From: CBDBJL01 sp965206365
Lineage (GTDB): Bacteria > Pseudomonadota > Alphaproteobacteria > JABAAW01 > JAHZMA01
Assembly: GCA_965206365.1 (NCBI GenBank)
Contig: CBDBJL010000008.1
Span: forward strand, 1-64,000
Length of the DNA: 64,000 nt
Direction of reading: 5' to 3'
The notes beneath the pieces are model-generated. The model was not told where the DNA came from, did no database searches, and saw only the letters and a list, made by a program, of their open reading frames with translations. Below are positions 27,496 through 36,391 of the stretch, piece after piece (within the stretch, counting starts at the first letter, position 1; the number at the start of each line of letters is the position of its first letter). The translations under genes were made by a program, and so were the position numbers.

Positions 27496-28110
27496 ATGCG
27501 AAATTATTTCTCCACCCTGTTAATGCCGTGTTTAAGACAAAAAGTCAAATTTTGTCGTTTATCTTTTATCTTACAACAAAAAATAGTGACTCTTTGCCTA
27601 CCCCTTCTTGTAATTAGTTTTGGAATTTTATCGCTAACGCAGAACGTCCACTCTCAAGAAAACACCGAAACGCAAACAAAATCTTTAACACAGAAAAAAT
27701 TATTCACCCCTTATTACGCCTCCCTACGTTATCATAAAACTTTTGTGCGCTCCGGACCGGGACGTAATTATCCGGTTTTATGGGTTTACAACCAACAGCA
27801 TCTGCCCTTAGAAATTATTAACCGACTCGATGATTGGTTGCAAGTTCGAGATTGGACTGGTGATGAAGGGTGGATATTATACACCCAAACCCGACGCAAA
27901 CATCGTTATGCCATTGTTGTGCTTGAAGAGATATCCATGTACCAAAAAAATGATAAATCTAGCCAAAAAATTGCTCGTTTGGCTTATGAAGTTATCGGTC
28001 GTATTAAATCTTGTAATTTACAATGGTGTCAGTTAGATATTGATGGTACCCAGGGCTGGACGCGTCGTGCTGGTTTATGGGGGCTCTACCCAAATGATAC
28101 AATTAATTAA
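27496..28110 (+). CDS. Secreted SH3-domain protein
   Basis: From MRNYFSTLLMPCLRQKVKFC the protein has about 204 residues with a long N-terminal signal/membrane segment (VTLCLPLLVISFGILSL). Two bacterial SH3-like domains follow: the first around VRSGPGRNYPVLWVY and GDEGWILYTQT, the second around EISMYQKNDKSSQKIARL and GTQGWTRRAGLWG. Proteins of this SH3_4 type are common in alphaproteobacteria and are thought to act at the cell wall. It is divergent from lysK with 21 bases between starts, and three bases or so precede the glmM region. Confidence 0.75.
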   Translation: MRNYFSTLLMPCLRQKVKFCRLSFILQQKIVTLCLPLLVISFGILSLTQNVHSQENTETQTKSLTQKKLFTPYYASLRYHKTFVRSGPGRNYPVLWVYNQQHLPLEIINRLDDWLQVRDWTGDEGWILYTQTRRKHRYAIVVLEEISMYQKNDKSSQKIARLAYEVIGRIKSCNLQWCQLDIDGTQGWTRRAGLWGLYPNDTIN

Positions 28111-28121
28111 AAGTGACAATC

Positions 28122-29498
28122 ATGAATAAAGAATTTTTTACCGCACCCCGAAAAAAATACTTTGGCACCGATGGTATGCGTGGTACTGCCAATAAGGCCC
28201 CTATCACTCCCGATTTAATCATGAAACTTGCCGTGGTAACCGCACATTATTTTAAGAGTCAAGGCAAAATAACCACCAATCGAGTTATTATTGGCAAAGA
28301 TACACGCCTTTCTGGCTATATGCTAGAACCTGCCCTCACCTCAGGCTTTATATCGATGGGTTTTGATGTTTTGTTGTTGGGCCCTGTGCCCACACCTGGC
28401 GTTTCCATGCTCACCCGTTCTTTGCGCGCGGATATTGGCGTTATGTTATCCGCATCCCATAATCCTTTCCAAGATAATGGTGTTAAGCTTTTTGATTCCC
28501 GAGGGTTGAAATTAAATGATACTGCTGAACTAGCAATAGAAAGCCACATGGAAGATCCAATTCCTCTTGCCAATGCCACAATGCTAGGGCGGGCAAAACG
28601 CTTAGAAGATGTTCCTGGACGCTATATTGAATTTTTAAAAGCCCAATTTCCGAAAGGGATGCGTTTGGATAATATCCGAATTGTGGTGGATTCTGCTCAT
28701 GGTGCAGCTTATAAAATTGCCCCCGAGATTTTTTGGGAATTAGGTTGCGACGTTATCTCGACAGGAATTTCCCCTAATGGTAGAAATATTAATGATCAAT
28801 GCGGAGCCACCCACCCTGAACATGTCAGTGCAATGGTTCAAGAACATAAAGCTGATTTAGGAATTGCCCTGGATGGCGATGCTGATCGAATTCAAATGAT
28901 CGATAAAAATGGTAAACTTTATTCTGGCGAACATCTTCTGGCAATTTTAGCCAGCTTTTGGTGCAAAAATAACCGTTTGTCGGGGCATGCACTTGTTTCT
29001 ACGATTATGGCAAATTTAGGCTTTGAAAAATATCTTGCATCCATGAATTTAGGGTTATGGCGCACGCAAGTTGGGGATCGCTACGTTGCTGAAAAAATGA
29101 CTATCGAGGGTTGTAATTTAGGGGGCGAGCCTTCCGGGCATCTTATTATGAACGATTTTACCAGCACTGGTGACGGTGTTATGAGTGCCCTGCAAATTTT
29201 AGCCTGCCTCCGGGAATTTGGAAGAAATTTAGAGGATTATGCGCAACTCTATGAAAACACCCCTAGCTATAACCGCAATTTAAACTTTGCCACATTCCCG
29301 AAAAACCCTCTTTTCTTAACCGATGTTATCGCGCAGATTAATTCTCAAAATCAAAGACTTACCACCAAAGATGCTCGCCTTATTGTTCGAACATCGGGCA
29401 CAGAACCCTTGATTCGGATCACTGCCGAAGGTGATGACAAAACTTTAATCCATGATTGCGTCGATACCCTTTATTCCTTCATCCAAAAATCAAAATAA
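28122..29498 (+). CDS. glmM: Phosphoglucosamine mutase
   Basis: Converts glucosamine-6-phosphate to glucosamine-1-phosphate, feeding UDP-GlcNAc for peptidoglycan and lipopolysaccharide. KKYFGTDGMRGTANKAP at the N-terminus, the phosphoserine loop MLSASHNPFQDNG near residue 110, the magnesium loop LDGDADRIQM near 250, the sugar loop GGEPSGHL near 330 and the phosphate loop RTSGTEPLIRI near the end are all present. The start MNKEFFTAPRKK was chosen over an in-frame ATG three codons upstream. The 458-residue length fits. In alphaproteobacteria it often follows folP and ftsH, which are not here. Confidence 0.95.
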   Translation: MNKEFFTAPRKKYFGTDGMRGTANKAPITPDLIMKLAVVTAHYFKSQGKITTNRVIIGKDTRLSGYMLEPALTSGFISMGFDVLLLGPVPTPGVSMLTRSLRADIGVMLSASHNPFQDNGVKLFDSRGLKLNDTAELAIESHMEDPIPLANATMLGRAKRLEDVPGRYIEFLKAQFPKGMRLDNIRIVVDSAHGAAYKIAPEIFWELGCDVISTGISPNGRNINDQCGATHPEHVSAMVQEHKADLGIALDGDADRIQMIDKNGKLYSGEHLLAILASFWCKNNRLSGHALVSTIMANLGFEKYLASMNLGLWRTQVGDRYVAEKMTIEGCNLGGEPSGHLIMNDFTSTGDGVMSALQILACLREFGRNLEDYAQLYENTPSYNRNLNFATFPKNPLFLTDVIAQINSQNQRLTTKDARLIVRTSGTEPLIRITAEGDDKTLIHDCVDTLYSFIQKSK

Positions 29499-29511
29499 TG
29501 ATCATTCTTCG

Positions 29512-30471
29512 ATGACCGTTACCTTATTCCCACTAAATCATACCGAATCTCTGCCCGAAAAGTATCGTGGGGGTACAGTAATTATTGGCAATTTTGATGG
29601 CATTCATCGCGGACATGCCGGCGTGATTGCCTTGGCAAAAAATTGCCCCCATCCCCATTTGTTGCTTAGCTTCAGCCCCCACCCTATTGTATTTTTTCAA
29701 CCCCAAAATACTCATTACCAACTTTCCAACGCCTGGCAGAAAACCTATTGGCTAGAATCTTTGGGAATTGATGCTTTAATTGAACTTAAATTTGAACAAG
29801 CTTTAGCGGAAACATCAGCGGATGATTTTATTACCAAAATTTTAATACAAAATTTAGCTGCCCATACTGTGATTACTGGCGATGATTTTCATTTTGGCAA
29901 AAACCGCACGGGCAATGCCGAAACCTTAAGGAAATATGCCAAAAAGCAAGCCTTCCACTATATTGAAGCCCAAGCTCAAAACAATCAACAAGGGGTTCGT
30001 TTTAGCTCTAGCGCAGTGCGTCAAGCCCTGAAACAAGGGAAAATGAAAGTAGCAAACCATATTTTAGGACGCCCTTATCAAATTAGTGGCATGGTGATTG
30101 CAGGTGAAAAAATAGGGCGCACTCTAGGCTTTCCTACTGCTAATATTAACCCAGGCATATATTTTCCGCCACCCTATGGCGTTTATGCCATCAGTGCAAA
30201 GCATCCCGACACTGGAAAAATTTTGCCCGGAGTTGCCAATTTTGGCACACGCCCTGTACTCGGTGGCAAAAAACCTATGCTAGAGAGCTATTTTTTTGAT
30301 TTCCATGACGATCTTTACCGTAAATATATGGCAATTAATTTATGGTATTTCTTGCGCGCTGAAGTAAATTTTGCCACATTAGATTTACTAAAAATTCAAA
30401 TTGCCAAAGATTGCCTCCAAGCGAAGCAAGCTTTAGCCGATCAAGATTTTACGAATCATTTTGGAATCTAA
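29512..30471 (+). CDS. ribF: Bifunctional riboflavin kinase / FAD synthetase
   Basis: Makes FMN and FAD from riboflavin. The adenylyltransferase half has IIGNFDGIHRGHAGVIALAK near residue 25 and FSSSAVRQALKQG near 165. The kinase half has GRPYQISGMVIAGEKIGRTL, GFPTANI and GVYAIS from residue 185. The length of 319 residues is normal. The start MTVTLFPLNH follows the glmM stop by 13 bases; the longer frame would overlap glmM. It is followed by dapB after three bases. Confidence 0.93.
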   Translation: MTVTLFPLNHTESLPEKYRGGTVIIGNFDGIHRGHAGVIALAKNCPHPHLLLSFSPHPIVFFQPQNTHYQLSNAWQKTYWLESLGIDALIELKFEQALAETSADDFITKILIQNLAAHTVITGDDFHFGKNRTGNAETLRKYAKKQAFHYIEAQAQNNQQGVRFSSSAVRQALKQGKMKVANHILGRPYQISGMVIAGEKIGRTLGFPTANINPGIYFPPPYGVYAISAKHPDTGKILPGVANFGTRPVLGGKKPMLESYFFDFHDDLYRKYMAINLWYFLRAEVNFATLDLLKIQIAKDCLQAKQALADQDFTNHFGI

Positions 30472-30474
30472 TTT

Positions 30475-31278
30475 ATGAAAATTACAATTGCTGGTGCCGT
30501 AGGGCGCATGGGACAAGAGCTATTAAAGCTCATCCATAACCACCCTGATCCTAACGTAAGCCTGTATGGGGCGACCGTTGCGAATGATGACCCCCATATC
30601 GGGCTGGATAGCTCAACCATTCATGGTGGCAAAGAAACCGGAATTCTATTATCCAACGACCCAATTCGCATTATTATGCACAGCGATGTTGTGATTGATT
30701 TCACCCAGCCTAAAGCGGCCCTCGAAAATGCCCAACTTTGCGCAAGTGCCAATGTTGCCTATATTTGTGGCACCACAGGATTTACTGCGAAACAAGACCA
30801 ATTATTACAACATTGCTACACTCATATCCCGGTTTTGCGCGCCGCTAATTTCTCACTTGGGATCAATCTTATGCTTTCTTTAGCGCGCCAAGCGGCAGCA
30901 AAATTGCCTGAGCTTTATGATATTGAAATTTTAGAAATGCATCATAATCAAAAAGTTGATGCCCCCTCTGGAACCGCACTTGCTTTAGGGGAAGCTTGTG
31001 CCAATGGGCGTGGAATTTTGCATGATAGCGCAAAAACTCCGCCTTATTATGGAATTGGGACCCCACGAGAAACTGGAAAAATTGGTTATGCCACTTTGCG
31101 TGGTGGCACAATTGCCGGTGAGCATCAAGTTATTTTTGCCGGTATCGATGAAAGGCTAATTCTTGAACATCGAGCCAGTTCACGCACGATTTTTGCCCAA
31201 GGCGCATTGCATGGGGCTTTATGGTTATATCAAAAACCTGCAGGACTGTATTCTATGGCAGATCTGCTTGAAGTTTAG
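30475..31278 (+). CDS. dapB: 4-Hydroxy-tetrahydrodipicolinate reductase
   Basis: Second step of the diaminopimelate branch of lysine synthesis, providing meso-DAP for peptidoglycan, NAD(P)H-dependent. The nucleotide-binding start MKITIAGAVGRMGQELLKLI, GTTGF near residue 100 and the family signature EMHHNQKVDAPSGTALALGE near residue 155 (catalytic His and Lys) are seen. The 267 residues are typical. It is three bases from ribF, so the two are probably cotranscribed. Confidence 0.95.
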   Translation: MKITIAGAVGRMGQELLKLIHNHPDPNVSLYGATVANDDPHIGLDSSTIHGGKETGILLSNDPIRIIMHSDVVIDFTQPKAALENAQLCASANVAYICGTTGFTAKQDQLLQHCYTHIPVLRAANFSLGINLMLSLARQAAAKLPELYDIEILEMHHNQKVDAPSGTALALGEACANGRGILHDSAKTPPYYGIGTPRETGKIGYATLRGGTIAGEHQVIFAGIDERLILEHRASSRTIFAQGALHGALWLYQKPAGLYSMADLLEV

Positions 31279-31309
31279 CATTTGATAATAAATTTTAGGA
31301 GTAAAATCT

Positions 31310-32731
31310 ATGGGTGAGCATTTTTTTACAGAGTTAGACCGCGATCTGATTCACAATCAATTAGGTGATATTTTGCAAGGAAGCCATGGTGGCGAACTTT
31401 TCTTAGAACATTTAACAAGCGAAACTTTATTACTTTCTGATCATATTATCAAGAATGCTAGCTACGATATTTCTTCAGGCTTTGGTTTAAGAAGCGTGCA
31501 CACAGATGCAGCATCTTATGTGTTTTCTTGCGATGTAACAACGCAACAACTCAAAGAAGCCGGCAAGATTGTCCGCAATATTATTCCTAAAAATACGCCA
31601 ATCCAAATTCCAAACAAACAGGCTCCTAAACAAGCTCCTAAACCTTATTATCAAAATCGTTCACCCTTAATTGAATCTGATTTTGCAGAGAAAACTCAAC
31701 TATTAGCCCAGCTCGATCATTATGCCCGTAGTCAAGATCATCGAGTACGGCAAGTTACGATCAGCATCAGCACTCAATATCAATATGTTGAAATCATTCA
31801 ACCTGATGCGCCTATTATGATTGATCAACGCCCTTTAACGCGCTTAAATGTTAGCATCATTGTTGAGGTTGATGGTCGCATGGAACAAGGAAGCTATGGC
31901 TTTGGCGGGCGCAATAAATTGCATGATTATCTCACCACAACTACATGCGAGTTTGCTTGCGATGAAGCTTTACGCCAAGCCTTGGTTAACTTAAAAGCGA
32001 TGCCAGCCCCCTCTGGCGAATTGCCTGTAGTGTTAGGAGCTGGCTGGCCAGGAGTTTTATTGCATGAGGCCGTTGGCCATGGGCTGGAAGGCGATTTTAA
32101 CCGGAAAAAAACCTCATTATTTTCTGGAAAAATGGGGAAAAAAGTTGCTGCCAAGGGGGTTACTGTCATCGATGATGGCAGCCTTGAAGGTCGACGCGGT
32201 TCGATATATATCGATGATGAAGGCACTTTTGGTGCCCGCAATATTCTCATTGAAGATGGGGTACTCACTGGCTATATGCAAGATAAAATGAATGCTCGGC
32301 TGATGAGCATGCAACCCACAGGCAATGGCAGACGTGAATCTTTTCAACATTTGCCCATGCCACGCATGACAAATACTTTCATGGCAAACGGCAATCACAA
32401 CCAACAAGAAATGATTGAATCAATTCAGCAAGGTATTTTTGCGGTTAATTTTGGGGGTGGGCAAGTAGATATTACCTCAGGGCAATTTGTATTTAGTTGC
32501 ACCGAAGCCTATAAAATTGAAAATGGCAAAGTAACAACACCGATTAAAGGCGCAACTTTAATCGGCAATGGCATTGATGTGATGAATAAGATCTCAATGA
32601 TTGGCAATGATCTACAACTTGATACCGGTATTGGCATGTGTGGCAAGAATGCCCAAAGCGTTCCTGTCGGTGTCGGGCAACCTTCGCTTAAAATTAATAG
32701 CCTTGCCATCGGTGGCACAGAATTTGCGTAA
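31310..32731 (+). CDS. tldD: Metalloprotease TldD
   Basis: Cytoplasmic zinc protease subunit that normally works with TldE (PmbA) on unfolded or modified peptides. The zinc motif HEAVGHGLEGDFNRK (HExxxH) is near residue 252, preceded by VVLGAGWPGVLL. The C-terminal half contains TGNGRRESFQHLPMPRMTNT, also typical. The protein has 473 residues, normal for the family. Start MGEHFFTELDRD has TAGGAGTAAAATCT before it. The partner tldE is not in the window. Confidence 0.93.
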   Translation: MGEHFFTELDRDLIHNQLGDILQGSHGGELFLEHLTSETLLLSDHIIKNASYDISSGFGLRSVHTDAASYVFSCDVTTQQLKEAGKIVRNIIPKNTPIQIPNKQAPKQAPKPYYQNRSPLIESDFAEKTQLLAQLDHYARSQDHRVRQVTISISTQYQYVEIIQPDAPIMIDQRPLTRLNVSIIVEVDGRMEQGSYGFGGRNKLHDYLTTTTCEFACDEALRQALVNLKAMPAPSGELPVVLGAGWPGVLLHEAVGHGLEGDFNRKKTSLFSGKMGKKVAAKGVTVIDDGSLEGRRGSIYIDDEGTFGARNILIEDGVLTGYMQDKMNARLMSMQPTGNGRRESFQHLPMPRMTNTFMANGNHNQQEMIESIQQGIFAVNFGGGQVDITSGQFVFSCTEAYKIENGKVTTPIKGATLIGNGIDVMNKISMIGNDLQLDTGIGMCGKNAQSVPVGVGQPSLKINSLAIGGTEFA

Positions 32732-32987
32732 TCAATGCAAAATTTTCTCGACAAAACGATAAAAATAGGTCTATCTAGTATGGTGATGGTGGCGATAGCA
32801 ATTATTAACTTGAATTTTTATTTTCTTTCAATATAAGTTTGCTTGGATAGATTTAAATACTTGCATAAATCATTATAAATCTGCATAAGTAATCATGAAT
32901 ATACATCAATGGTGAAGAACTATTATTTTTATAATGATAAATATGCAAAGCTATACTATTAAAATTTCCAACAAGATGGAGTAATTT

Positions 32988-34787
32988 ATGCGTTTAATTT
33001 TAACAATTTTTTTGGTTTTAATGTCGTTATCGATGAGTATTGTCCTCGGCATTGTGAGTTTGGCTTACGCCCAAGAAGAAACACAATCAATATCTTCTGT
33101 GGCTCAGGAACAAAAATTTATAACTGCGGCACGCAATGGTAATTTACAAGAAATTACTGAGCTAATCGCATCTGGCATTAAAGTTAATGTAACCGATGTT
33201 AATACTGGGCGTAATGCTTTGCATGAAGCGGCTAGCCGTGCGCATCTTGGTGTTATTGAAGTTTTACTTGCAAATGACCGAGAAATTATTGACCAGCAAG
33301 ATGAGAGTGGCTATACCGCACTTCATATTGCCGTTGATAAAAGGCATCTAAGCGTGGTGACCTCGCTTGTTGATAAAGGGGCAGATATTAACATTGCTCT
33401 GGCAAATGGAGAAAGTCCGTTACATACCGCATTACGCAAAAATTACATCCCAATCGTTCGTTACCTTATGGGCAAAAATGCAGTAATTTCTGTAGATAAT
33501 AAAGGCCTAACACCGCTTCATTATGCAGTTTCGGGTGGCTATATTGATATTGCTGAACAAATTTTGGCTTTAGAAGCAGAGATTGAACTCCCAGATCAAC
33601 TTGGCAACACTCCTTTGCACTATGCAGCCATGTCGGGTCAACTGGATATGACTGCCTTTTTACTCCTAAAAGGTGCTGATCCCTATGTACGCAATGGAAA
33701 ACAACAAACCCCTTCAATCCTTGCTAGTGGCAATGGCCATCCCCGCGTTCTCTCACTCATCCGTATTTATCAAAACGACCCCTCTTTGGCAAAAGTGGTG
33801 TTTCGCAGTAATGTCACCCCTGATTTTAGTGGCTGGCGTGATAGCTTGCCTGCGCGTATTGCCGATGGTGCTAACCAAAATGCCCTCCCTCAATTGCAAG
33901 ATATGGTGACACAAATTTCAGAACGTTATTTAAGCTTAGTTGATATTACAATTCCCAGACTTATTGAACGCCCTCAGCTTCCAGCACCTTTAGATGTTCG
34001 CCAAACTTTGTTTGAATCAGATTATGAATTTGATTTCAGGGTGAATAACGAGGTCGGAGAATATAGAAATATTTTCTATCGTCTCCAACAAACCTTTGGA
34101 CAAGATGTTAACAGCCGTAACGCACGAATATCTTCATTACGCGAACGCGTAGCGTTACGCCGTAGTAATCTTGATAAAATGTTGCCACTTTTCAAACGCG
34201 ATGCCCTATACGAGATTATGCGTAGTTTTCGCCTTGAAGATCCTTTATTTAATGCCAGAACCGGTGAGCTTTCATTCTTATTAACGGCAACGGGTGCTGT
34301 TTATCAACAAAGAATTGCAATTCAGCCCCATGATGCTGATATTGTCGAAAAACTTTATACAGCACCGCAAAATGCCGATGTATCAGTAACCTTAATTATT
34401 GAGGCTGATTATATTGTTTTGGGTGATGTTTACATTGAATATGATGAAGAAATAATTTTTAAAGCCGAACTTGTAACCATTGATGCAGATGGCAATACCA
34501 TCAGCCGTGGCAGTGCGTTAACAATTAATGGCGATGCTATTGGTAACAAAGTAGAACAAGCTTTAACGCTTGATTCTGTGTTTCAACAACAAGATCCAGA
34601 TCTTGTAGTAAACGCAACAATTGCCAATGTTCGCTACTCTGATAATCGTGGTGTTCCTATTATTTACAACGATAACGTCGCTGAAGTTTTAAATGAATTA
34701 TCCGATGATGATGTTGATGCCCGGTTAGATAATGATGAAGAATCTGATATTCTTACCGATGATATCGTTGCATCTTCAGAACTTTAA
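32988..34787 (+). CDS. Secreted ankyrin-repeat protein with novel C-terminal region
   Basis: The 599-residue protein starts with a signal peptide (LILTIFLVLMSLSMSIVLGI, cleavage after AYA). About six ankyrin repeats follow between residues 40 and 250 (GRNALHEAASRAHLGVIEVL, then GYTALHIAVDKRHLSVVTSL, then GLTPLHYAVSGGYIDIAEQI). The remaining 350 residues have no repeat. They contain a helical part (RISSLRERVALRRSNLDKML), a beta-rich part (TGELSFLLTATGAVY, DADGNTISRGSALTINGDAI) and an acidic tail (ELSDDDVDARLDNDEESDIL). I do not recognise this second half. The protein is probably periplasmic or exported. It is intact, unlike the ankyrin genes at 19-24 kb, and unrelated to them in layout. Confidence 0.8.
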   Translation: MRLILTIFLVLMSLSMSIVLGIVSLAYAQEETQSISSVAQEQKFITAARNGNLQEITELIASGIKVNVTDVNTGRNALHEAASRAHLGVIEVLLANDREIIDQQDESGYTALHIAVDKRHLSVVTSLVDKGADINIALANGESPLHTALRKNYIPIVRYLMGKNAVISVDNKGLTPLHYAVSGGYIDIAEQILALEAEIELPDQLGNTPLHYAAMSGQLDMTAFLLLKGADPYVRNGKQQTPSILASGNGHPRVLSLIRIYQNDPSLAKVVFRSNVTPDFSGWRDSLPARIADGANQNALPQLQDMVTQISERYLSLVDITIPRLIERPQLPAPLDVRQTLFESDYEFDFRVNNEVGEYRNIFYRLQQTFGQDVNSRNARISSLRERVALRRSNLDKMLPLFKRDALYEIMRSFRLEDPLFNARTGELSFLLTATGAVYQQRIAIQPHDADIVEKLYTAPQNADVSVTLIIEADYIVLGDVYIEYDEEIIFKAELVTIDADGNTISRGSALTINGDAIGNKVEQALTLDSVFQQQDPDLVVNATIANVRYSDNRGVPIIYNDNVAEVLNELSDDDVDARLDNDEESDILTDDIVASSEL

Positions 34788-34880
34788 GAAAATATCCAGC
34801 GCAAAAAACGTCTTGTTCTCATTTTAAGATTTTATGAGCTGAAACAATCGTTCGCTGACTAACATATTCTTAACAATATG

Positions 34881-35339
34881 CTATTTTGTTGCTTCTTGAT
34901 AGGCGCGGGAAATAAAGGCATCTGCCATATGTTTGCTCATTTGCTTCATCATCAACTTTACCATCTGGTTATAAAGCGCAGATTTCATCGTAAAATTAAT
35001 ACAGAGCTGGATATCTGTTTGATTTGCGGCCAAAACGGTTAATTGCCAATAAGAATCGAGCTGTTTAATCACCTGATTACCATGTATTTTCTCAGCCAAA
35101 CACCCCCGCATCTCCACGCGCCCAATATCAGGCATAATGGAAACTTCTGAGGTGAATTTTTCTCGTAAATGTTGAAACCCAATTAACAATTCTACCACAA
35201 TATGATGCTCACTTGTCTGCTTAGTAATACGGCTACCGTAACACCATGGCAAAAAATATTGATAATTTTCTACATCCGAAATAACTGAAAATATTTTTTC
35301 CTGAGGCAAAGATATTTGCTGGTGATCGTGATATTCCAT
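34881..35339 (-). CDS. ratA: RatA/Coq10-type ubiquinone-binding START-domain protein
   Basis: The 152-residue protein has the Coq10/RatA pattern: QEKIFSVISDVENYQYFLPW at the start, WCYGSRI, LLIGFQHLREKFTSEVS in the middle and INFTMKSALYNQMVKLMMKQ near the end. In alphaproteobacteria and mitochondria this family binds ubiquinone and supports respiration. The RatA toxin activity described for E. coli should not be assumed here. It follows lipA on the same strand, an arrangement common in alphaproteobacteria. Confidence 0.85.
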   Translation of the reverse strand: MEYHDHQQISLPQEKIFSVISDVENYQYFLPWCYGSRITKQTSEHHIVVELLIGFQHLREKFTSEVSIMPDIGRVEMRGCLAEKIHGNQVIKQLDSYWQLTVLAANQTDIQLCINFTMKSALYNQMVKLMMKQMSKHMADAFISRAYQEATK

Positions 35340-35389
35340 CCATAAACCTAAAAAATCTAACGCACTCTATGCAAGCATACTCGCATTTC

Positions 35390-36349
35390 CTATATTTTTG
35401 CCATATTTTGCCGTGCCCGTTGCAATTTTTTAAAATCATCACCAGCATGATGCGAAGAACGAGTTAAAGGCGAGCATGAAGCCATCACAAATCCCTTGGC
35501 ATAGGCAATGGCTTCTAATTCGGTAAATTCATCAGGGGGCACAAACCGCATTAAGGGGGCATGTTTTGGCGTGGGTTGCAGATATTGTCCAATTGTAATA
35601 AAATCCACATTTGCCGCCCGTAGATCATCCATAAGTTGAGTAATTTCAGAAAATTTCTCACCCAAACCTACCATAATCCCTGATTTTGTAAATGTACCGG
35701 GATATAATCGCTTTACCCTATGCAAAAGTTCAAGCGAAGTAAAATAACGCGCCCCGGGACGAATGGTTGGGTAAAGACTAGGAACAGTCTCTAAATTATG
35801 ATTAAACACATCTGGTAGGCTTGCCGCCACTTTCTCAATTGCCCCTATTTTATCACGAAAATCTGGTGTTAAGATTTCTATTGTTGTCTCTGGACATTTT
35901 TCCCGAATCGCTGTAACAACGGCAACAAAAGCTTCAGCCCCCCCATCTTGTAAATCATCACGATCTACCGATGTAATCACCGCATGGGTTAAACCCATCT
36001 GCGCAATCGATTCTGCAACACGAAACGCCTCAAAAATATCAGGGGGTAACGGTTTTCCCGTTGCCACATTACAAAATGCACAAGCGCGCGTACAAATAGT
36101 GCCTAAAATCATAAAAGTAGCATGCCGTTTCGCCCAACATTCGCCAATATTTGGACACGCCGCCTCCTGACAAACCGTTACCAAATTATTCTTTGTAACA
36201 ATCTCTTGAGTTTCAAAATATACCGGATGATTTCCTGCTTTTACCCGAATCCAATCGGGCTTGCGTCCGGAAAAATGATCAGGATTTTTCTGTTTTTCCG
36301 GATGGCGCAACGCCCCCGCTCTTACTACAGATTGTTTGTTCATCATCAT
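35390..36349 (-). CDS. lipA: Lipoyl synthase
   Basis: Radical SAM enzyme that inserts two sulfurs into protein-bound octanoate. The radical SAM cluster motif [10 protein letters not shown] (CxxxCxxC) and the auxiliary cluster motif [13 protein letters not shown] are present, as are the conserved [18 protein letters not shown] and the C-terminal RSSHHA serine. About 319 residues from [14 protein letters not shown], typical. Three ATGs in a row leave the exact start open by one or two codons; a further 12-codon extension is possible. It sits downstream of ftsZ, where lpxC is more usual. Confidence 0.95.
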   Translation of the reverse strand: MMMNKQSVVRAGALRHPEKQKNPDHFSGRKPDWIRVKAGNHPVYFETQEIVTKNNLVTVCQEAACPNIGECWAKRHATFMILGTICTRACAFCNVATGKPLPPDIFEAFRVAESIAQMGLTHAVITSVDRDDLQDGGAEAFVAVVTAIREKCPETTIEILTPDFRDKIGAIEKVAASLPDVFNHNLETVPSLYPTIRPGARYFTSLELLHRVKRLYPGTFTKSGIMVGLGEKFSEITQLMDDLRAANVDFITIGQYLQPTPKHAPLMRFVPPDEFTELEAIAYAKGFVMASCSPLTRSSHHAGDDFKKLQRARQNMAKI

Positions 36350-36391
36350 AGCAGTATAACCCCAAGGTTTTCCCTTGTCATGCAAAAAAGC

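Noticed and set aside
34881..35339. RatA as half of a toxin-antitoxin system
   Set aside because: In alphaproteobacteria this family next to lipA is the Coq10-type ubiquinone-binding protein, and no RatB partner gene is adjacent.
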